A stretch of DNA of 64,000 nt from contig NGZR01000004.1 of NCBI GenBank assembly GCA_002197995.1, forward strand, positions 496,001 to 560,000, given 5' to 3'. A program made the position numbers and the translations under genes. Below the pieces are notes generated by a model, which searched no databases, was not told the DNA's origin, and saw only the letters and a program-made list of their open reading frames with translations. The DNA comes from Gaeumannomyces sp. JS-464. Taxonomy: Eukaryota > Ascomycota > Sordariomycetes > Magnaporthales > Magnaporthaceae. Positions 10,489-20,082 of this stretch are shown piece by piece (the stretch's first letter is position 1; each line of letters starts with the position of its first letter).

Positions 10489-12022
10489 CTATGGCTGACC
10501 CGGGGTCTGTTCCAAGAGCCCCCTGTAAGGTTTGCTATGATGCCAGGTTCCTGTCTCTTCCTTGGCCCCGAGCTCAAGAAACAGCCTGTAGATCCAGTCT
10601 GCAGGAGCCTCCCGGGCATTCCGTAGGTAAGGGGCGAGATAAGCCCCGGCAGTGCAGCCCCGGGTAACTAAGTCTTCAGCTTGTCTGACAAGCATTGTCA
10701 TCAGCCGCGGATTCTTGTAGCGGATGGCAGTCTCTAGAAACATCATCACAGCCCAATCACGGTTCTCGAGGAACCTATGCAACAACTCTCGCGCCAGGCG
10801 TACCTGCCCACAGTTCAATGTGAGACTAACGAGGTAGCAGATGTCCTGGGAGGTGCTCGTACAGAAAGAGAAGGTTGAACGCATTCTCGTTCCCCCAATG
10901 TACCGCAAAAAAACATGGGCCTCTCAATGGATTAATTGGAAGAAGGGTTGAGTTCTCTTTCGAGAAGCAGCCGGACTAGGTTTACGTTTCCTTGGGCCGC
11001 GGACACCTGCAAGGGGCTGACGGGCTCAACCCTCACTTGCGAACGACCCTGGATACGCTGGTTGCAGCACTGGGAGAAATCATACCCAGTCGCACTGCCG
11101 AAGTCTAGCAGACAGGTGACCAAGTCAATCTGGCCGTAGCACCAGGCCTCCAGATTGAGAGCAGTGGGTAGATCACCCATCTCCATAATGTTGTCCCGTC
11201 TCGTGGATCATAAGGTCCATAAGGGCTATGTTCCTATGTCGCGCATTTGCGACGATAGCCCTGAGGTACTCGAGGAGTGGTATGTGTTCAAGCGATATGA
11301 GGTTCGGCGAGGCGACAAACGATGTCTTCGTGACCGCCAACTGCAGCGGCGAGCAGAGCGCCGTGGCGTGGGCTGCGGGAGCTGAAATTGCATACCCGGG
11401 AATAGGTTCGAACGGCAGTATGCCCATTGTCGGAGATAGGGCCAAGGCGCTCAGACTGTACTAGGGCCAAGTCTCTGAGAACGATTGCTCCGTGAGAAAT
11501 GCTTTGGAAGGCACCCTGTTCATCGATCAGGGGTCATTCTTCGCCGCAGTTGACCTGGTGCCCGGAATCCAGCTGACGATGGCTTCGGCCACGGCCAGAT
11601 GGCGCTTCGGCTGCCCGTAGCGGTCCAGATTGCCTAACTCTGAAGTGCCGATGAGGGCGTCAAGGGCCGTGTTGACGGCACAGAGACTCGAAACTGCCTT
11701 AGAGAGAAGGGATGGGGAGCTGGCTAGTAAAACGCGCGCTTTCAGAGAATGCGGCACACGCCGGTACACATCTTCCATGGCAGGATCGCCGGCTTGGTCT
11801 ACATGGCTGAGGCAAAGGGCATGGATGAGGGCGATGCCAAGGTCGCCCGTTCAAAAGCCGGGCCAGCTGAGTTGCTCTCGGTTAGAGAATGTCCTCGGGA
11901 GGTGGGAGAAGGCACCATCGACAAACGCGCCGCAAGCTGACAGCCTTGGACAATCCAATACCCACCACTAGCTGCTCAATCACACCATGAAAGCATCCCG
12001 AGGCAGAAGTCAGGGGATCCAT
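10489..12022 (-). pseudogene. Ankyrin-repeat protein remnant
   Basis: Pieces of one protein lie in order in several frames. ATG 12022 gives MDPLTSASGCFHGVIEQL and AVSLRRVC, a start typical of fungal ankyrin proteins. A neighbouring frame then reads AFVDGAFSHLPRTFSNRE with a stop soon after. Next come VYRRVPHSLKARVLLA (11778-11527) and a degraded middle part (11445-11173). Ankyrin-like repeats SPLQVSAAQGNVNLVRLLLE follow (11186-10932), and the end reads ARELLHRFLENRDWAVMMF (10908-10489). No single frame or plausible intron set joins them. Ankyrin repeats mediate protein binding; families of such genes are large and turn over quickly in these fungi. It is best read as a pseudogene with several frameshifts. 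Confidence 0.65.
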
Positions 12023-13000
12023 CGTGACCAGAACGAAGCTCGCAGAAAGCCGAGGTGAACAGATTGTTTGCTAGAGTAGATATTGGGCGGGATGGAAAAG
12101 ATGCTGAAAACGACGGGATGGAATAGGAGGCGGAAGCGGGGCTGATCTATGAATGGCCCCAAGGCTCCGGCCGGCACCAATAGCCAACGACCAGTCCAGA
12201 CGGAGATTCGCTTCCCGATCACATCACACACTCTTTTGGGCACTAGGATACATGACTCCGGGCCCCCCAAGTAAGACACATGGGGAAGACAGCACACCGA
12301 AATCGACACGGAGCAATCTCACGCTTGGATAAGCGGCTCGCTAGAAGACCAGTGGTCTCTACGCCATGTTTATGCGGGTTTACAGCGCGTCGTATCATCC
12401 AGCGCACCTCCTCGAAATAGGCCGATTTTCGTCCCTTCTATGCTCAAATCGGACTAACCTAGGCTACTCCAAGTTGTCTGGCAAGTCCCATGCGAATCTC
12501 CGTCACAAATGGTGAAAGACGCCTGCACTACAACAAAGTCACCAGCGGCTAGGCACTATGCTAATTTGTGAAAGATGTAGTTGACGTTCGTGTGGTCCGC
12601 CTAACTGGTAGAGCTGTTGAAAGTGGCCTACCTAAAGGTACCTAGGTACCTCTGCTTCTACCTAGGTTGGCCTGCAGTCCTATCAGGCAGGCACGACAGG
12701 CGCAAAGGCAGACCTCTGGGACCCGCTACCCTGCCCGATACTTTTTGTCTACACCTTTTCAACCTATCTCGCTCTTTTCTGTCCAGCACCTCGCCAAAAG
12801 TACAACAACCCATTCCTCCCGATCGCCATTCATCAAGGCCATCGGTGAACCATCTCTCTTCCCAGAACCCTGCGACTCGGCAAAGACCCAAGATTCCTAC
12901 ACGCACTACTGGGGCATTCGCCCTGTCGAGCACTTTGATACTGAGCCCTTCTTCACATTCTCACTCTCACTCACCATACTCCCCTTCTCCCGCCATCACA
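12023..13000. promoter_or_regulatory. Upstream region of the GTPase-like gene
   Basis: The first 600 bp hold nothing recognisable. Around 12638-12668 there are several CCTAGG/GGTACC palindromic repeats of the kind scattered through Sordariomycete genomes. From about 12770 the DNA becomes pyrimidine- and A-rich with TCACTCTCACTCACC-like runs, as expected of a 5' untranslated leader, ending in TCACAATGG at the start codon. Confidence 0.5.
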
Positions 13001-15445
13001 ATGGCGTCCGTTACCCACCACCCTACCGTGCCGGGCCCGCCAGTTCATGGTCAGAACATGGCAGGAGAGACGGATTCAGTGCTGAGAACCGGCGCGATAA
13101 CCGGCAGAAAGCTGAGCGGGCTGCTGGAGCAAAAGGTGTTCCAAGAACAATTCCCTGCGATCGGTCAACAGATTTCAAACTTCCTGACTGCCTTCTCTGC
13201 GGCCGAAACCGAGTTCATTGGGGACTCGCGTCGTCTCCTGCCCCAGCTGCGAGATGGAGAGGAGAATGACAATGACAAGATCGCCGAGCTCAAGCTGGCC
13301 ATTGCCCTTTTCCAGCAGCGTACCAGGTTCGCTGAGGAGTTCATCGCCAAGAAGCACGATGAAAACAGTATTCTTCACAGAACTGCCTCCAGGTTGCTGG
13401 CAGACGGCTTCGAGGACCACCTCGCCCAGCCCTCACTACAGCCACTGATAGACGGCGGAGTTCCAGGGCTGCTATTGTCGTTCGGAGGTCCTTCGATCGG
13501 ACGTGCGCAGCACCCACTCCAGGCGAAAATCGAGAGCCGGGTCCTACAGAGCGATGTGCAGGACAACACCAATGACGACGATGACTCGGGTGACGAGGAA
13601 GAAGAGTGGTTTGAAGATCAGCAAATAGTCACCACGATCGAGCAATCTGAGACTCTCCTGCGCCAGCGGCGCCTGCAGAAATCCCCAGGCGCCACCATCG
13701 TTTTCGGAGTGGCGAGAATCGATAAAGCATCTCGCCCTGGCAAGGAAGGCAAAGCGAAGATTAGTGTTGGCGATATCCTGCTAGCTGGCCAGGGCAAGTT
13801 TGTCATCGTGACGGCATACCTCCCCAAGGCTCCTAAGGCCCCGAAGCTGAGCATCCATGGGCAGGCCATTACTGTTGACTGGCATCATAAGCGCGAGGAG
13901 CCCGAGGAGCTGGCAATGCCGACAACTGGCTTCACCATCAAGTACCGTCGCCGACTCAACCCGCTCAAGGACGGTGCCTTCCCTCGAGCAACCGAGAATG
14001 AGGATATCACCGAGATCAACTGCGGCGCTTCTGATACGAGCGCAAGTCTTTGCTCGCTCTCCGACGACTGCGATCACGAGATTGCTCTTAACGTACAAAC
14101 GACCATAGGAGTGTCGGAATGGAGTGCCTTTGTTGTGGCCCGCGCGGCCAAGCTGCCCTCGGTATCCTCCGAGATGGTAGACTTTTTTAAGAACAACAAG
14201 GATACATTGTCGAAAAGCCGCACTGAAGCGCGAGTTAAGCCGTGGGAGCTGGATGCTCCCCGCGGTGGCTGTCATAAGGAGACCCTCTTCCTGGGCTTCA
14301 CTGAAGTAGTCCGGTATTACAGTAGGGACAGTGGATTTCCGAAGGAGGTTGCCGTCCGCATCGTCGATGTCGCAGCCGCCTTTAAACCCGAGATTAAGGC
14401 TGCGCCCATTGAGGACCAAGACAAAACCGTAGTGGTCGTTTTTGCGGGGACTAGCGGCCATGGCAAGAGCACTGAGATCAATGCTTTCGTTTCGTACCTG
14501 CTGGGCGGCGAGGTAGACGACACAAATCGCATTATGCTTATCGACGACCGCGGTGCCGCGCAGTCGGGGTCGCTAACGCAGATGGTTACCTGCTTCAGGA
14601 TCCGGCCGCTTTCGCCCCTCTTCCAAGGCAAGACGCTACTTATCGTCGACACGCCAAGCTACGGCGACTCCTGGGGCATCAGGCGCGACGCCTTGGTCAC
14701 CGCGGCCATGTCCGAGTTTTTCAAGACGGTTAACCATGTTAACGCTGTCATCTTCACCTGCCGCGCTAATGAGGCGCGCACTACGTTTCTGAGCCCCATA
14801 TCGACCTATGTCTTCTCGCTCTTCGCCAAGGATGTTCGCAGTTGCCTGCGCACCATTTATACATTCAGCGACGTCGGGATCCCGCTCGCTCGTGGTGCCC
14901 TGACCAAGCTCGGGTGGCCGGTGGAGAACGGCGAAATTTCGGTAAACAACAGCGCATTCACCATAGAGCTAGATGGCGGTCGAGACGATCAGGCGGTCCG
15001 CGAGGGCTGGATCCAGTCGGTTAGGGGCCAGTTTCGATTGATGCAAGCTCTCCTACGCGCACCAGCCGTGCCGACCCAGAAAAGCGCTCATGTGACAAAA
15101 AATCGGATCTTGCTCGAGCAGCAATGCGAACTCGCCGAGAGCAAAATTCTTCGCACCGCTAACGACGCCCAGCAGTTCATTGCGCACCTGGGCGCGCTCG
15201 CCGACGCCGTCGGAGCCGCCCCGGGTCAGAAGATCAAGGTTGTGGAGGATACGGCGGTCCAAAAGACCATCACAAACGGCGAGCCAACAACGCTTTGCCT
15301 CAAATGCAACAGGACATGCCATACAGTATGCAAACTCCGCAACGATGAGGACAAAATGAAGTGCGCCGCCATGAGGAATGGCAAGTGTAGATCCCAACTA
15401 GATGACGTTAAATATACTCTCTCTCTCTCTCTCTCTCTCCTCTAG
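13001..15445 (+). CDS. P-loop GTPase-like protein, 3' end replaced by LINE tail
   Basis: 814 residues, no intron. ATG 13001 is chosen for its good context (TCACAATGG) and because the upstream frame looks like leader sequence. Residues ~1-330 are helical, with acidic stretches. A beta-rich, fibronectin-III-like part follows, with SGHGKS-type P-loop GTSGHGKS at 483-490. The switch-like segment reads DTPSYGDS. Later conserved-looking blocks include IFTCRANEARTTFLSP and AVGAAPGQKIKVVED. A Cys-rich segment (CLKCNRTCH...C) begins and then breaks off. The last ~18 residues (RSQLDDVKYTLSLSLSLL) come from a LINE 3' end and a CT microsatellite. The layout recalls large fungal and animal proteins with a G domain next to an FN3-like module. 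The DxxG glycine is Ser here, so GTPase activity is doubtful. The original C-terminus is missing. Confidence 0.75.
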   Translation: MASVTHHPTVPGPPVHGQNMAGETDSVLRTGAITGRKLSGLLEQKVFQEQFPAIGQQISNFLTAFSAAETEFIGDSRRLLPQLRDGEENDNDKIAELKLAIALFQQRTRFAEEFIAKKHDENSILHRTASRLLADGFEDHLAQPSLQPLIDGGVPGLLLSFGGPSIGRAQHPLQAKIESRVLQSDVQDNTNDDDDSGDEEEEWFEDQQIVTTIEQSETLLRQRRLQKSPGATIVFGVARIDKASRPGKEGKAKISVGDILLAGQGKFVIVTAYLPKAPKAPKLSIHGQAITVDWHHKREEPEELAMPTTGFTIKYRRRLNPLKDGAFPRATENEDITEINCGASDTSASLCSLSDDCDHEIALNVQTTIGVSEWSAFVVARAAKLPSVSSEMVDFFKNNKDTLSKSRTEARVKPWELDAPRGGCHKETLFLGFTEVVRYYSRDSGFPKEVAVRIVDVAAAFKPEIKAAPIEDQDKTVVVVFAGTSGHGKSTEINAFVSYLLGGEVDDTNRIMLIDDRGAAQSGSLTQMVTCFRIRPLSPLFQGKTLLIVDTPSYGDSWGIRRDALVTAAMSEFFKTVNHVNAVIFTCRANEARTTFLSPISTYVFSLFAKDVRSCLRTIYTFSDVGIPLARGALTKLGWPVENGEISVNNSAFTIELDGGRDDQAVREGWIQSVRGQFRLMQALLRAPAVPTQKSAHVTKNRILLEQQCELAESKILRTANDAQQFIAHLGALADAVGAAPGQKIKVVEDTAVQKTITNGEPTTLCLKCNRTCHTVCKLRNDEDKMKCAAMRNGKCRSQLDDVKYTLSLSLSLL
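15388..15439 (+). mobile_element. LINE 3'-end remnant with CT tail
   Basis: TAGATCCCAACTAGAT followed by GACGTTAAATATAC matches the 3' end of the full LINE at 31.5 kb (read on its minus strand: TAGATCCCGACTTACT then GACGTTAAATATAC). Here the tail is (CT)n rather than (TTAC)n. Only ~29 bp of element remain, a strong 5' truncation. It supplies the final codons of the GTPase-like gene. Confidence 0.7.
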
Positions 15446-15630
15446 CCCAGTTGCGTCGCCGTCATCGTTGTTGAAAGGACGCCGGCGAACGCGGGCAAAA
15501 CGAGCCAAATGGCTTGTTAGAGCCCACATAGCGATTCCGGCTCATTTTGGTGGGACCAGTACCAAAAATGGCCGTGTTCCTTAGCGGCACCCTAACAGCG
15601 GGTCCGACAGGAAAAATTTTTCGGGGGAAG

Positions 15631-15953
15631 GTGCTTTCCTGGCCCTGTTCGGGCCCTGTCAGGTGTTGCACGTTCCGCAACGGGGACGGCGTGTTCGTAT
15701 GCGTGTGCGCTGAATTGCGTGGGGGCGGTGCGGTAACGACGCGCTCCTCCGGGCCGACTGGCCGTTAAGGATAGCGTGCGCCACCCTGTTGGCCAGGGGG
15801 GCCGTTGGCAACGGCATACTGCCGTCGCCAGCGCCGTTGGCGGGCGTGGGGTGGGTGCTGGATCGCTGGATTGGCGGCTGTTAAGGATTTGTATGCAATT
15901 TGGCAGTGTGCACTAACAGCACAATGCCAAGAATTGATAGGTTCGAGGAAGGA
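15631..15953 (-). mobile_element. LINE 5'-region fragment
   Basis: This stretch aligns by eye over ~320 bp with 37421-37740, the 5' end of the full LINE, in the same orientation. Shared blocks include TTCCGCAACGGGGACGGCGT, TTGGCAACGGCAT, CGCCAGCGCCGTTGGCGG and GGATTTGTATGCAATTTGGC. The right end corresponds to the LINE 5' terminus. No LINE body or 3' part accompanies it. Confidence 0.8.
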
Positions 15954-16192
15954 TGCGGTTGAGGTTCACCACGGTGGTGATGCTAAAAGAGCAAGTCAGT
16001 GCCGCGCAAGACCCACGACCACGCGGGCTGCTAACGCGCATTCGGCAGGACCGGTCGGACCGGCGGGTCCCGTAGGAGTCGGACATCACGGTGGTAACTC
16101 CGCTAAACAAAAACCGCTAGAACCTGAAGATCGAGGCGACGCTGGCTTTCCAAAAATAACAACAGGCTCCGCTCAGGATTTTCGTTTCGAAA

Positions 16193-16564
16193 TATAAATG
16201 GAAAAACGGCGAGCCGACGGAAGAGGAAGCGCTTACGATGCTGGGCCACGGGAACGACAGTGCCATCCCGGTACCTACCGTTTTTATATTCGTTCCTAGC
16301 ATGCCCGTCGTCGTAAACCACAACATCCGCCAAAGCCTAAAACTAGTTAACGGTACCAGCTATACGGCGGTCGATATCGCTCCCGACAAGGCGCATCCAG
16401 GCTACAAAGTCGACGCCGATACCGTGCTGCATTTCGGGCCGCCGGCCGGGATTTTACTCGCGTCGGAAACCACGAAAAAATTTCGATTCGTCGGCATGCT
16501 GCCGGGTACAGTGCTCCTAACGCCTATAAGCATTAACATCGAGTGCCAGAGAAAGCGGCCGTAA
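16193..16564 (+). pseudogene. PIF1-like helicase fragment (Helitron-type)
   Basis: An open stretch of ~123 residues reads WKNGEPTEEEALTMLGHG, then LVNGTSYTAVDIAPDKA, HFGPPAGILLASETT and INIECQRKRP before TAA at 16562. LVNG near the C-terminal core, and the run of blocks after it, match the C-terminal part of PIF1/RecD2-like helicases that are abundant in fungi, often as Helitron passengers. There is no P-loop part and no C-terminal end, so it is a fragment. It lies between LINE scraps and the four-domain enzyme gene, in the opposite direction to the latter. Confidence 0.6.
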
Positions 16565-16610
16565 ACATCGAATCCTGTGCTCTCCAAACAAGAATCCGAA
16601 ACCCCCTTTC

Positions 16611-19600
16611 CTAAGCACCAGCAAAGACTAAAAGGCTCTGAATATTGATTCCGCCAAAACCACGCTGGCGCAGCAGTGCCCGCCCACGGTGAAACGGGAA
16701 CTCCGCCACGACCATGATGCTGACATCCTCGGCACCGATACCAGCTTCATCTAATAGCTGTAGGACCGCACAAAGCGTCTCCCCGGTGGCAAGCACATCG
16801 TCCACCACCACCACCGACGCGCCTCTGGGAATCAAATCTCGGTCCATCTCGTACCTATTCTTTAGATCGTTGGATGCCAAAGATGAGATATTTGATGGGG
16901 ACTTGATGGTGGAAACGGTAGGTGGGGGGAGTTTGCCGGCCTGACGAATCAGCGCCAAGGGTACATCAACCCGCGATGCCAACGCCGATGCAAAGATAAA
17001 GCCGCCGGCCTCGCAACACGCCACCACATCGACTTTGGCCCAGTCACCGGTGAAATAAGTTCGTAGCAAAGACGCGCACAGGGCCAGCCCACCCGGCTGC
17101 TGAGAGATGCCGAGTACATGGCGGAACTCGATACCCGGGTGTGGAAAGCTGGGTATCGAGCGCACCATATTGGCCAGTCGCTGCAAATCCTCGTGAAAAA
17201 AAGGAATCAGGTACTGTTCGGCGAATCTTTTTGCCGACTCGTCTCCGGTCGTGCCGTTGTCGAAAATAAGACTGGGGCAGTAGTCCAAGGCATTGTTGCC
17301 GTTTATGTTGTCGTCGCCATCGACATCACTGCCGTGGCATCCTCGTCGAACTCGCCGTGTCTCTTCGCTAGCATTGACGCGAACTTCGAGTAGTCTGCTG
17401 TCTGGCACCAAATGCGACAAGGCTGCAACCGGCGCTTCGTCTCTCATCCCCGTAACTAACAGTACGTCGACATCCATGGCGGCATGTACCACATTTAGAA
17501 AATGCTCCTCTGGCAGCCGAGGTCGTTGCTGTACCTGAGCGTGGAAAAATGTATCCAACGCTGGCCGGTGTTGCTCCTTGTACGCCCGGTCCCAAAGCAG
17601 GCGATTTATGTCGGCATGAGTAGCCGCGGCATATTCTCGCTTGATCGCATCGCTAATGCTGACTGCGCGCGCCGAGAGACCTTTGTGGGTACATGTGGTG
17701 AACACGGAGACCCAGATGTCGGCGCAATAGTCTTTGCCGGCGCAGCTTTCGCCCGTGACAAGAACGATGAGCTTCTGTTCCGTCGGCGCTTTCGGGAGTG
17801 GGCAGGCGTAAGCCAGCACATTGCGCGGGTCTGCATTGTGTTTCACACGGGCTAGGCGCGGCCGGTTTAGTCCAAAAGCCTTAGCCGCCAGCGCGGCGTC
17901 TCTAGGGTCCGGCCCGAGGTCGGCGCCGTAAGCTCCGCAACTCAGGGGCAATAAGTCCCTGGCGACGTCGTAAACCCACCACACGGCAGCTCGAGCGGCT
18001 TCCGTTCCATCTTGATCGCGGGGCCAGACACCAGTAACCACGCAGGCAAACTCCCAGTCTCGGCAGCCGAAGGCAGTGACTTCGGCCCCCACTTCGCCGA
18101 CCGCTCCGCCACCTTGCAGCAGATGGAGATAGCACAGTGGCGATGGACGACTTTCAACGGCGGCCACCAAGATGTCGGCGATGCTCACCGCTCCGATGTG
18201 TTTTAAGAATAAACACCGCTTGAACGAGGAGGTCTTGCCGCCGCCGTGACCTCCGTGCATCCCAGACATGTACATCTCGGCCTCGAACACACCAACGCCG
18301 TCCACAGCCTTGAAATTGTCTTCTGGTCCCAAAATTGTACCCACGGCCGTAGGTGTAGGCGTGGGCGTCGGGGTTTCGATAGTAGGTCTTGTCGTGGAAG
18401 ATTCGAACAGAGTCACGCCAAGATGCAGCTGGCCGGTATCCCAGTACAGATACGCGTCTGCAGAACAATTCCTGGGGAGCTTCCTGGCGATGAACTCATC
18501 AAAATTGCTGAGCCTGAGCCGTGCCTCGAGTTTGTCGCCGAGCGGAACAACCCAGTTTCGAGTCGAGTAGGTCGGAGCCTCGTAAGCCTTGAACGTAACG
18601 CTGATCACGATGCCAACGTTGGTTCCAGCGCCTTTTATCGCCCACAATAGATCGATTTCGTTTTCCGGGCGGACGGCACCAATCGGGCAGTGTTGTCTTG
18701 GTACACTGCCAACGCAGAGGACCCGGCCAGAGTCGACGCTGACCATCACGGCACCGATGATGGCGTCACACGCGAGCCCGTGCAACCTAGTCAGGTGGCC
18801 GATGCCGCCTTGAAGCCACAACCCCGCGCCGACACTTGGGCGGGATCCCAGGGGCACTGTTAGGCCCGCCGCCATGGTCTTTTGGACGATATCCCCAGTC
18901 TTGGAGCCGGCCTCGGCGACGACCAAGGAACCGGAATTGGAACCGGACTCTCCTCCATCTTCCCCGAGAATGTGTACTTGGTCGAAGGCGCTCATTTCGA
19001 TAGAGACAACATTGGGCCAGAGACAGTGGCCGCTATGGCCTCCACCGACGACAGTCAGGTTGACCCCGTGCTTCAGAGCCCATCGAACGCACTGCTGGAC
19101 GTGTCGAACCTCTGTCGGCCTAATAATCGAAGCGGGACGGTGGAGGCGAGCCTGCCGGTTTTTAACCGTCTTGTCCCCCTTCCCCAATGGCACCTGCGCT
19201 ATCAGCTCCGGCAACCTGGTCGCGCGTTGGGTAAAGGCAGCCATGACGTTTGGCGAGCTGAGCAAGAGATGGTCTGGATGGGTTTCCTCACGACGACCCA
19301 AGGCGCGGCACACCTCGCGCCACTCGACTCGGATAGCTTTGTCCACGTCCATGTCCTGCATGACAAACCCCGCGATGAAAGGAGCAAAATGGTCCAATAC
19401 CTCGTCGTCATTTGCCACACAAACGGCCCCGGTGGGGAAAGAAGCCGTTCGATGGCACGCCAAGCCGTCGAGATCCAGGGTCCCGTCGCGATGGAAAACT
19501 ACCACCATTCCGCCTTCTGGCCGCTCAACAAGCATGTCCAGCGCCCGTTCGATGAACTTTCGTTTGGGTTTCATGCCGTACATGCTGTGGCAGAACAGGA

Positions 19601-19967
19601 TGATGTCGAATTTTTCGTCTTCGCCGCTCGCGCCCGTACCGGTACCGCTTCCTGTATTGCTGTCCAGACCGAAAGGGCTTCGATGGATGTCGGGCGGTCT
19701 TTCCAGACAGGGCAGTGGGGACTCCGTCCTCGATGTAGAGTGAAGCCATTTTTCCAATCTTGTAGCAAACAAGCCGTTAGGCTCAAATGCAGCGTATCTC
19801 CCGAACTTCCGTCTCAGATGGTCGGGCAGATATCCAAATATGCTCTTCGGGCCGGGTCCGATTTCTAGCGCAGAGACATGAGTACGCGAGTTGAAGAGAG
19901 GCGCAAGCAGCTGAGATAATTGAGGAATAATGAAGTCCCGGTACGTCATCCAGCCCGAGCCCCGCAT
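16611..19967 (-). CDS. Four-domain enzyme: methyltransferase / FAD oxidoreductase / PMK-like kinase / APRT-like
   Basis: One intronless frame of 1118 residues from ATG 19967. Residues ~1-265 are a class I SAM methyltransferase: ALEIGPGPKSIFGY (motif I), YAAFEPN and FDIILFCHSMYGM. Residues ~270-725 are a PCMH-type FAD oxidoreductase of the berberine-bridge family: VVGGGHSGHC (the His is the usual covalent flavin site), GLWLQGGIGHLTRLHGLACD, and a BBE-like end DPRNVLAYACPLP. Residues ~732-915 resemble animal-type phosphomevalonate kinase: P-loop GESCAGKD, AIKREYA, LLWDRAYKEQHR. Residues ~925-1118 resemble adenine phosphoribosyltransferase: IPSFPHPGIEFRHV and the PRPP motif VVVVDDVLATGE. An upstream start at 20082 (MATLDTLKRALRQKAAATAA) lies one frame away; HNTALAFDILM just before ATG 19967 reads as conserved, so a one-base frameshift near 20005 may hide ~40 N-terminal residues. 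It is divergent to GTP cyclohydrolase I. Confidence 0.85.
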   Translation of the reverse strand: MRGSGWMTYRDFIIPQLSQLLAPLFNSRTHVSALEIGPGPKSIFGYLPDHLRRKFGRYAAFEPNGLFATRLEKWLHSTSRTESPLPCLERPPDIHRSPFGLDSNTGSGTGTGASGEDEKFDIILFCHSMYGMKPKRKFIERALDMLVERPEGGMVVVFHRDGTLDLDGLACHRTASFPTGAVCVANDDEVLDHFAPFIAGFVMQDMDVDKAIRVEWREVCRALGRREETHPDHLLLSSPNVMAAFTQRATRLPELIAQVPLGKGDKTVKNRQARLHRPASIIRPTEVRHVQQCVRWALKHGVNLTVVGGGHSGHCLWPNVVSIEMSAFDQVHILGEDGGESGSNSGSLVVAEAGSKTGDIVQKTMAAGLTVPLGSRPSVGAGLWLQGGIGHLTRLHGLACDAIIGAVMVSVDSGRVLCVGSVPRQHCPIGAVRPENEIDLLWAIKGAGTNVGIVISVTFKAYEAPTYSTRNWVVPLGDKLEARLRLSNFDEFIARKLPRNCSADAYLYWDTGQLHLGVTLFESSTTRPTIETPTPTPTPTAVGTILGPEDNFKAVDGVGVFEAEMYMSGMHGGHGGGKTSSFKRCLFLKHIGAVSIADILVAAVESRPSPLCYLHLLQGGGAVGEVGAEVTAFGCRDWEFACVVTGVWPRDQDGTEAARAAVWWVYDVARDLLPLSCGAYGADLGPDPRDAALAAKAFGLNRPRLARVKHNADPRNVLAYACPLPKAPTEQKLIVLVTGESCAGKDYCADIWVSVFTTCTHKGLSARAVSISDAIKREYAAATHADINRLLWDRAYKEQHRPALDTFFHAQVQQRPRLPEEHFLNVVHAAMDVDVLLVTGMRDEAPVAALSHLVPDSRLLEVRVNASEETRRVRRGCHGSDVDGDDNINGNNALDYCPSLIFDNGTTGDESAKRFAEQYLIPFFHEDLQRLANMVRSIPSFPHPGIEFRHVLGISQQPGGLALCASLLRTYFTGDWAKVDVVACCEAGGFIFASALASRVDVPLALIRQAGKLPPPTVSTIKSPSNISSLASNDLKNRYEMDRDLIPRGASVVVVDDVLATGETLCAVLQLLDEAGIGAEDVSIMVVAEFPFHRGRALLRQRGFGGINIQSLLVFAGA

Positions 19968-20082
19968 CAAGATGTCGAAAGCCAGCGCTGTATTGTGGAT
20001 CGGACAACGACTGCTTCGGGGACGCCGCCGTCGCCGCGGCTTTCTGCCTAAGGGCCCGCTTTAGAGTGTCGAGAGTGGCCAT

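Noticed and set aside
12617..13000. N-terminal extension of the GTPase-like protein in the open upstream frame
   Set aside because: The DNA is pyrimidine-rich leader with low-complexity Ser/Pro/His text; ATG 13001 has the better context.
15388..15953. Twin-priming (inverted LINE) explanation for the two LINE pieces
   Set aside because: Twin priming places the inverted 5' part before the 3' part and tail; here the 3' scrap and tail come first, so two separate events fit better.
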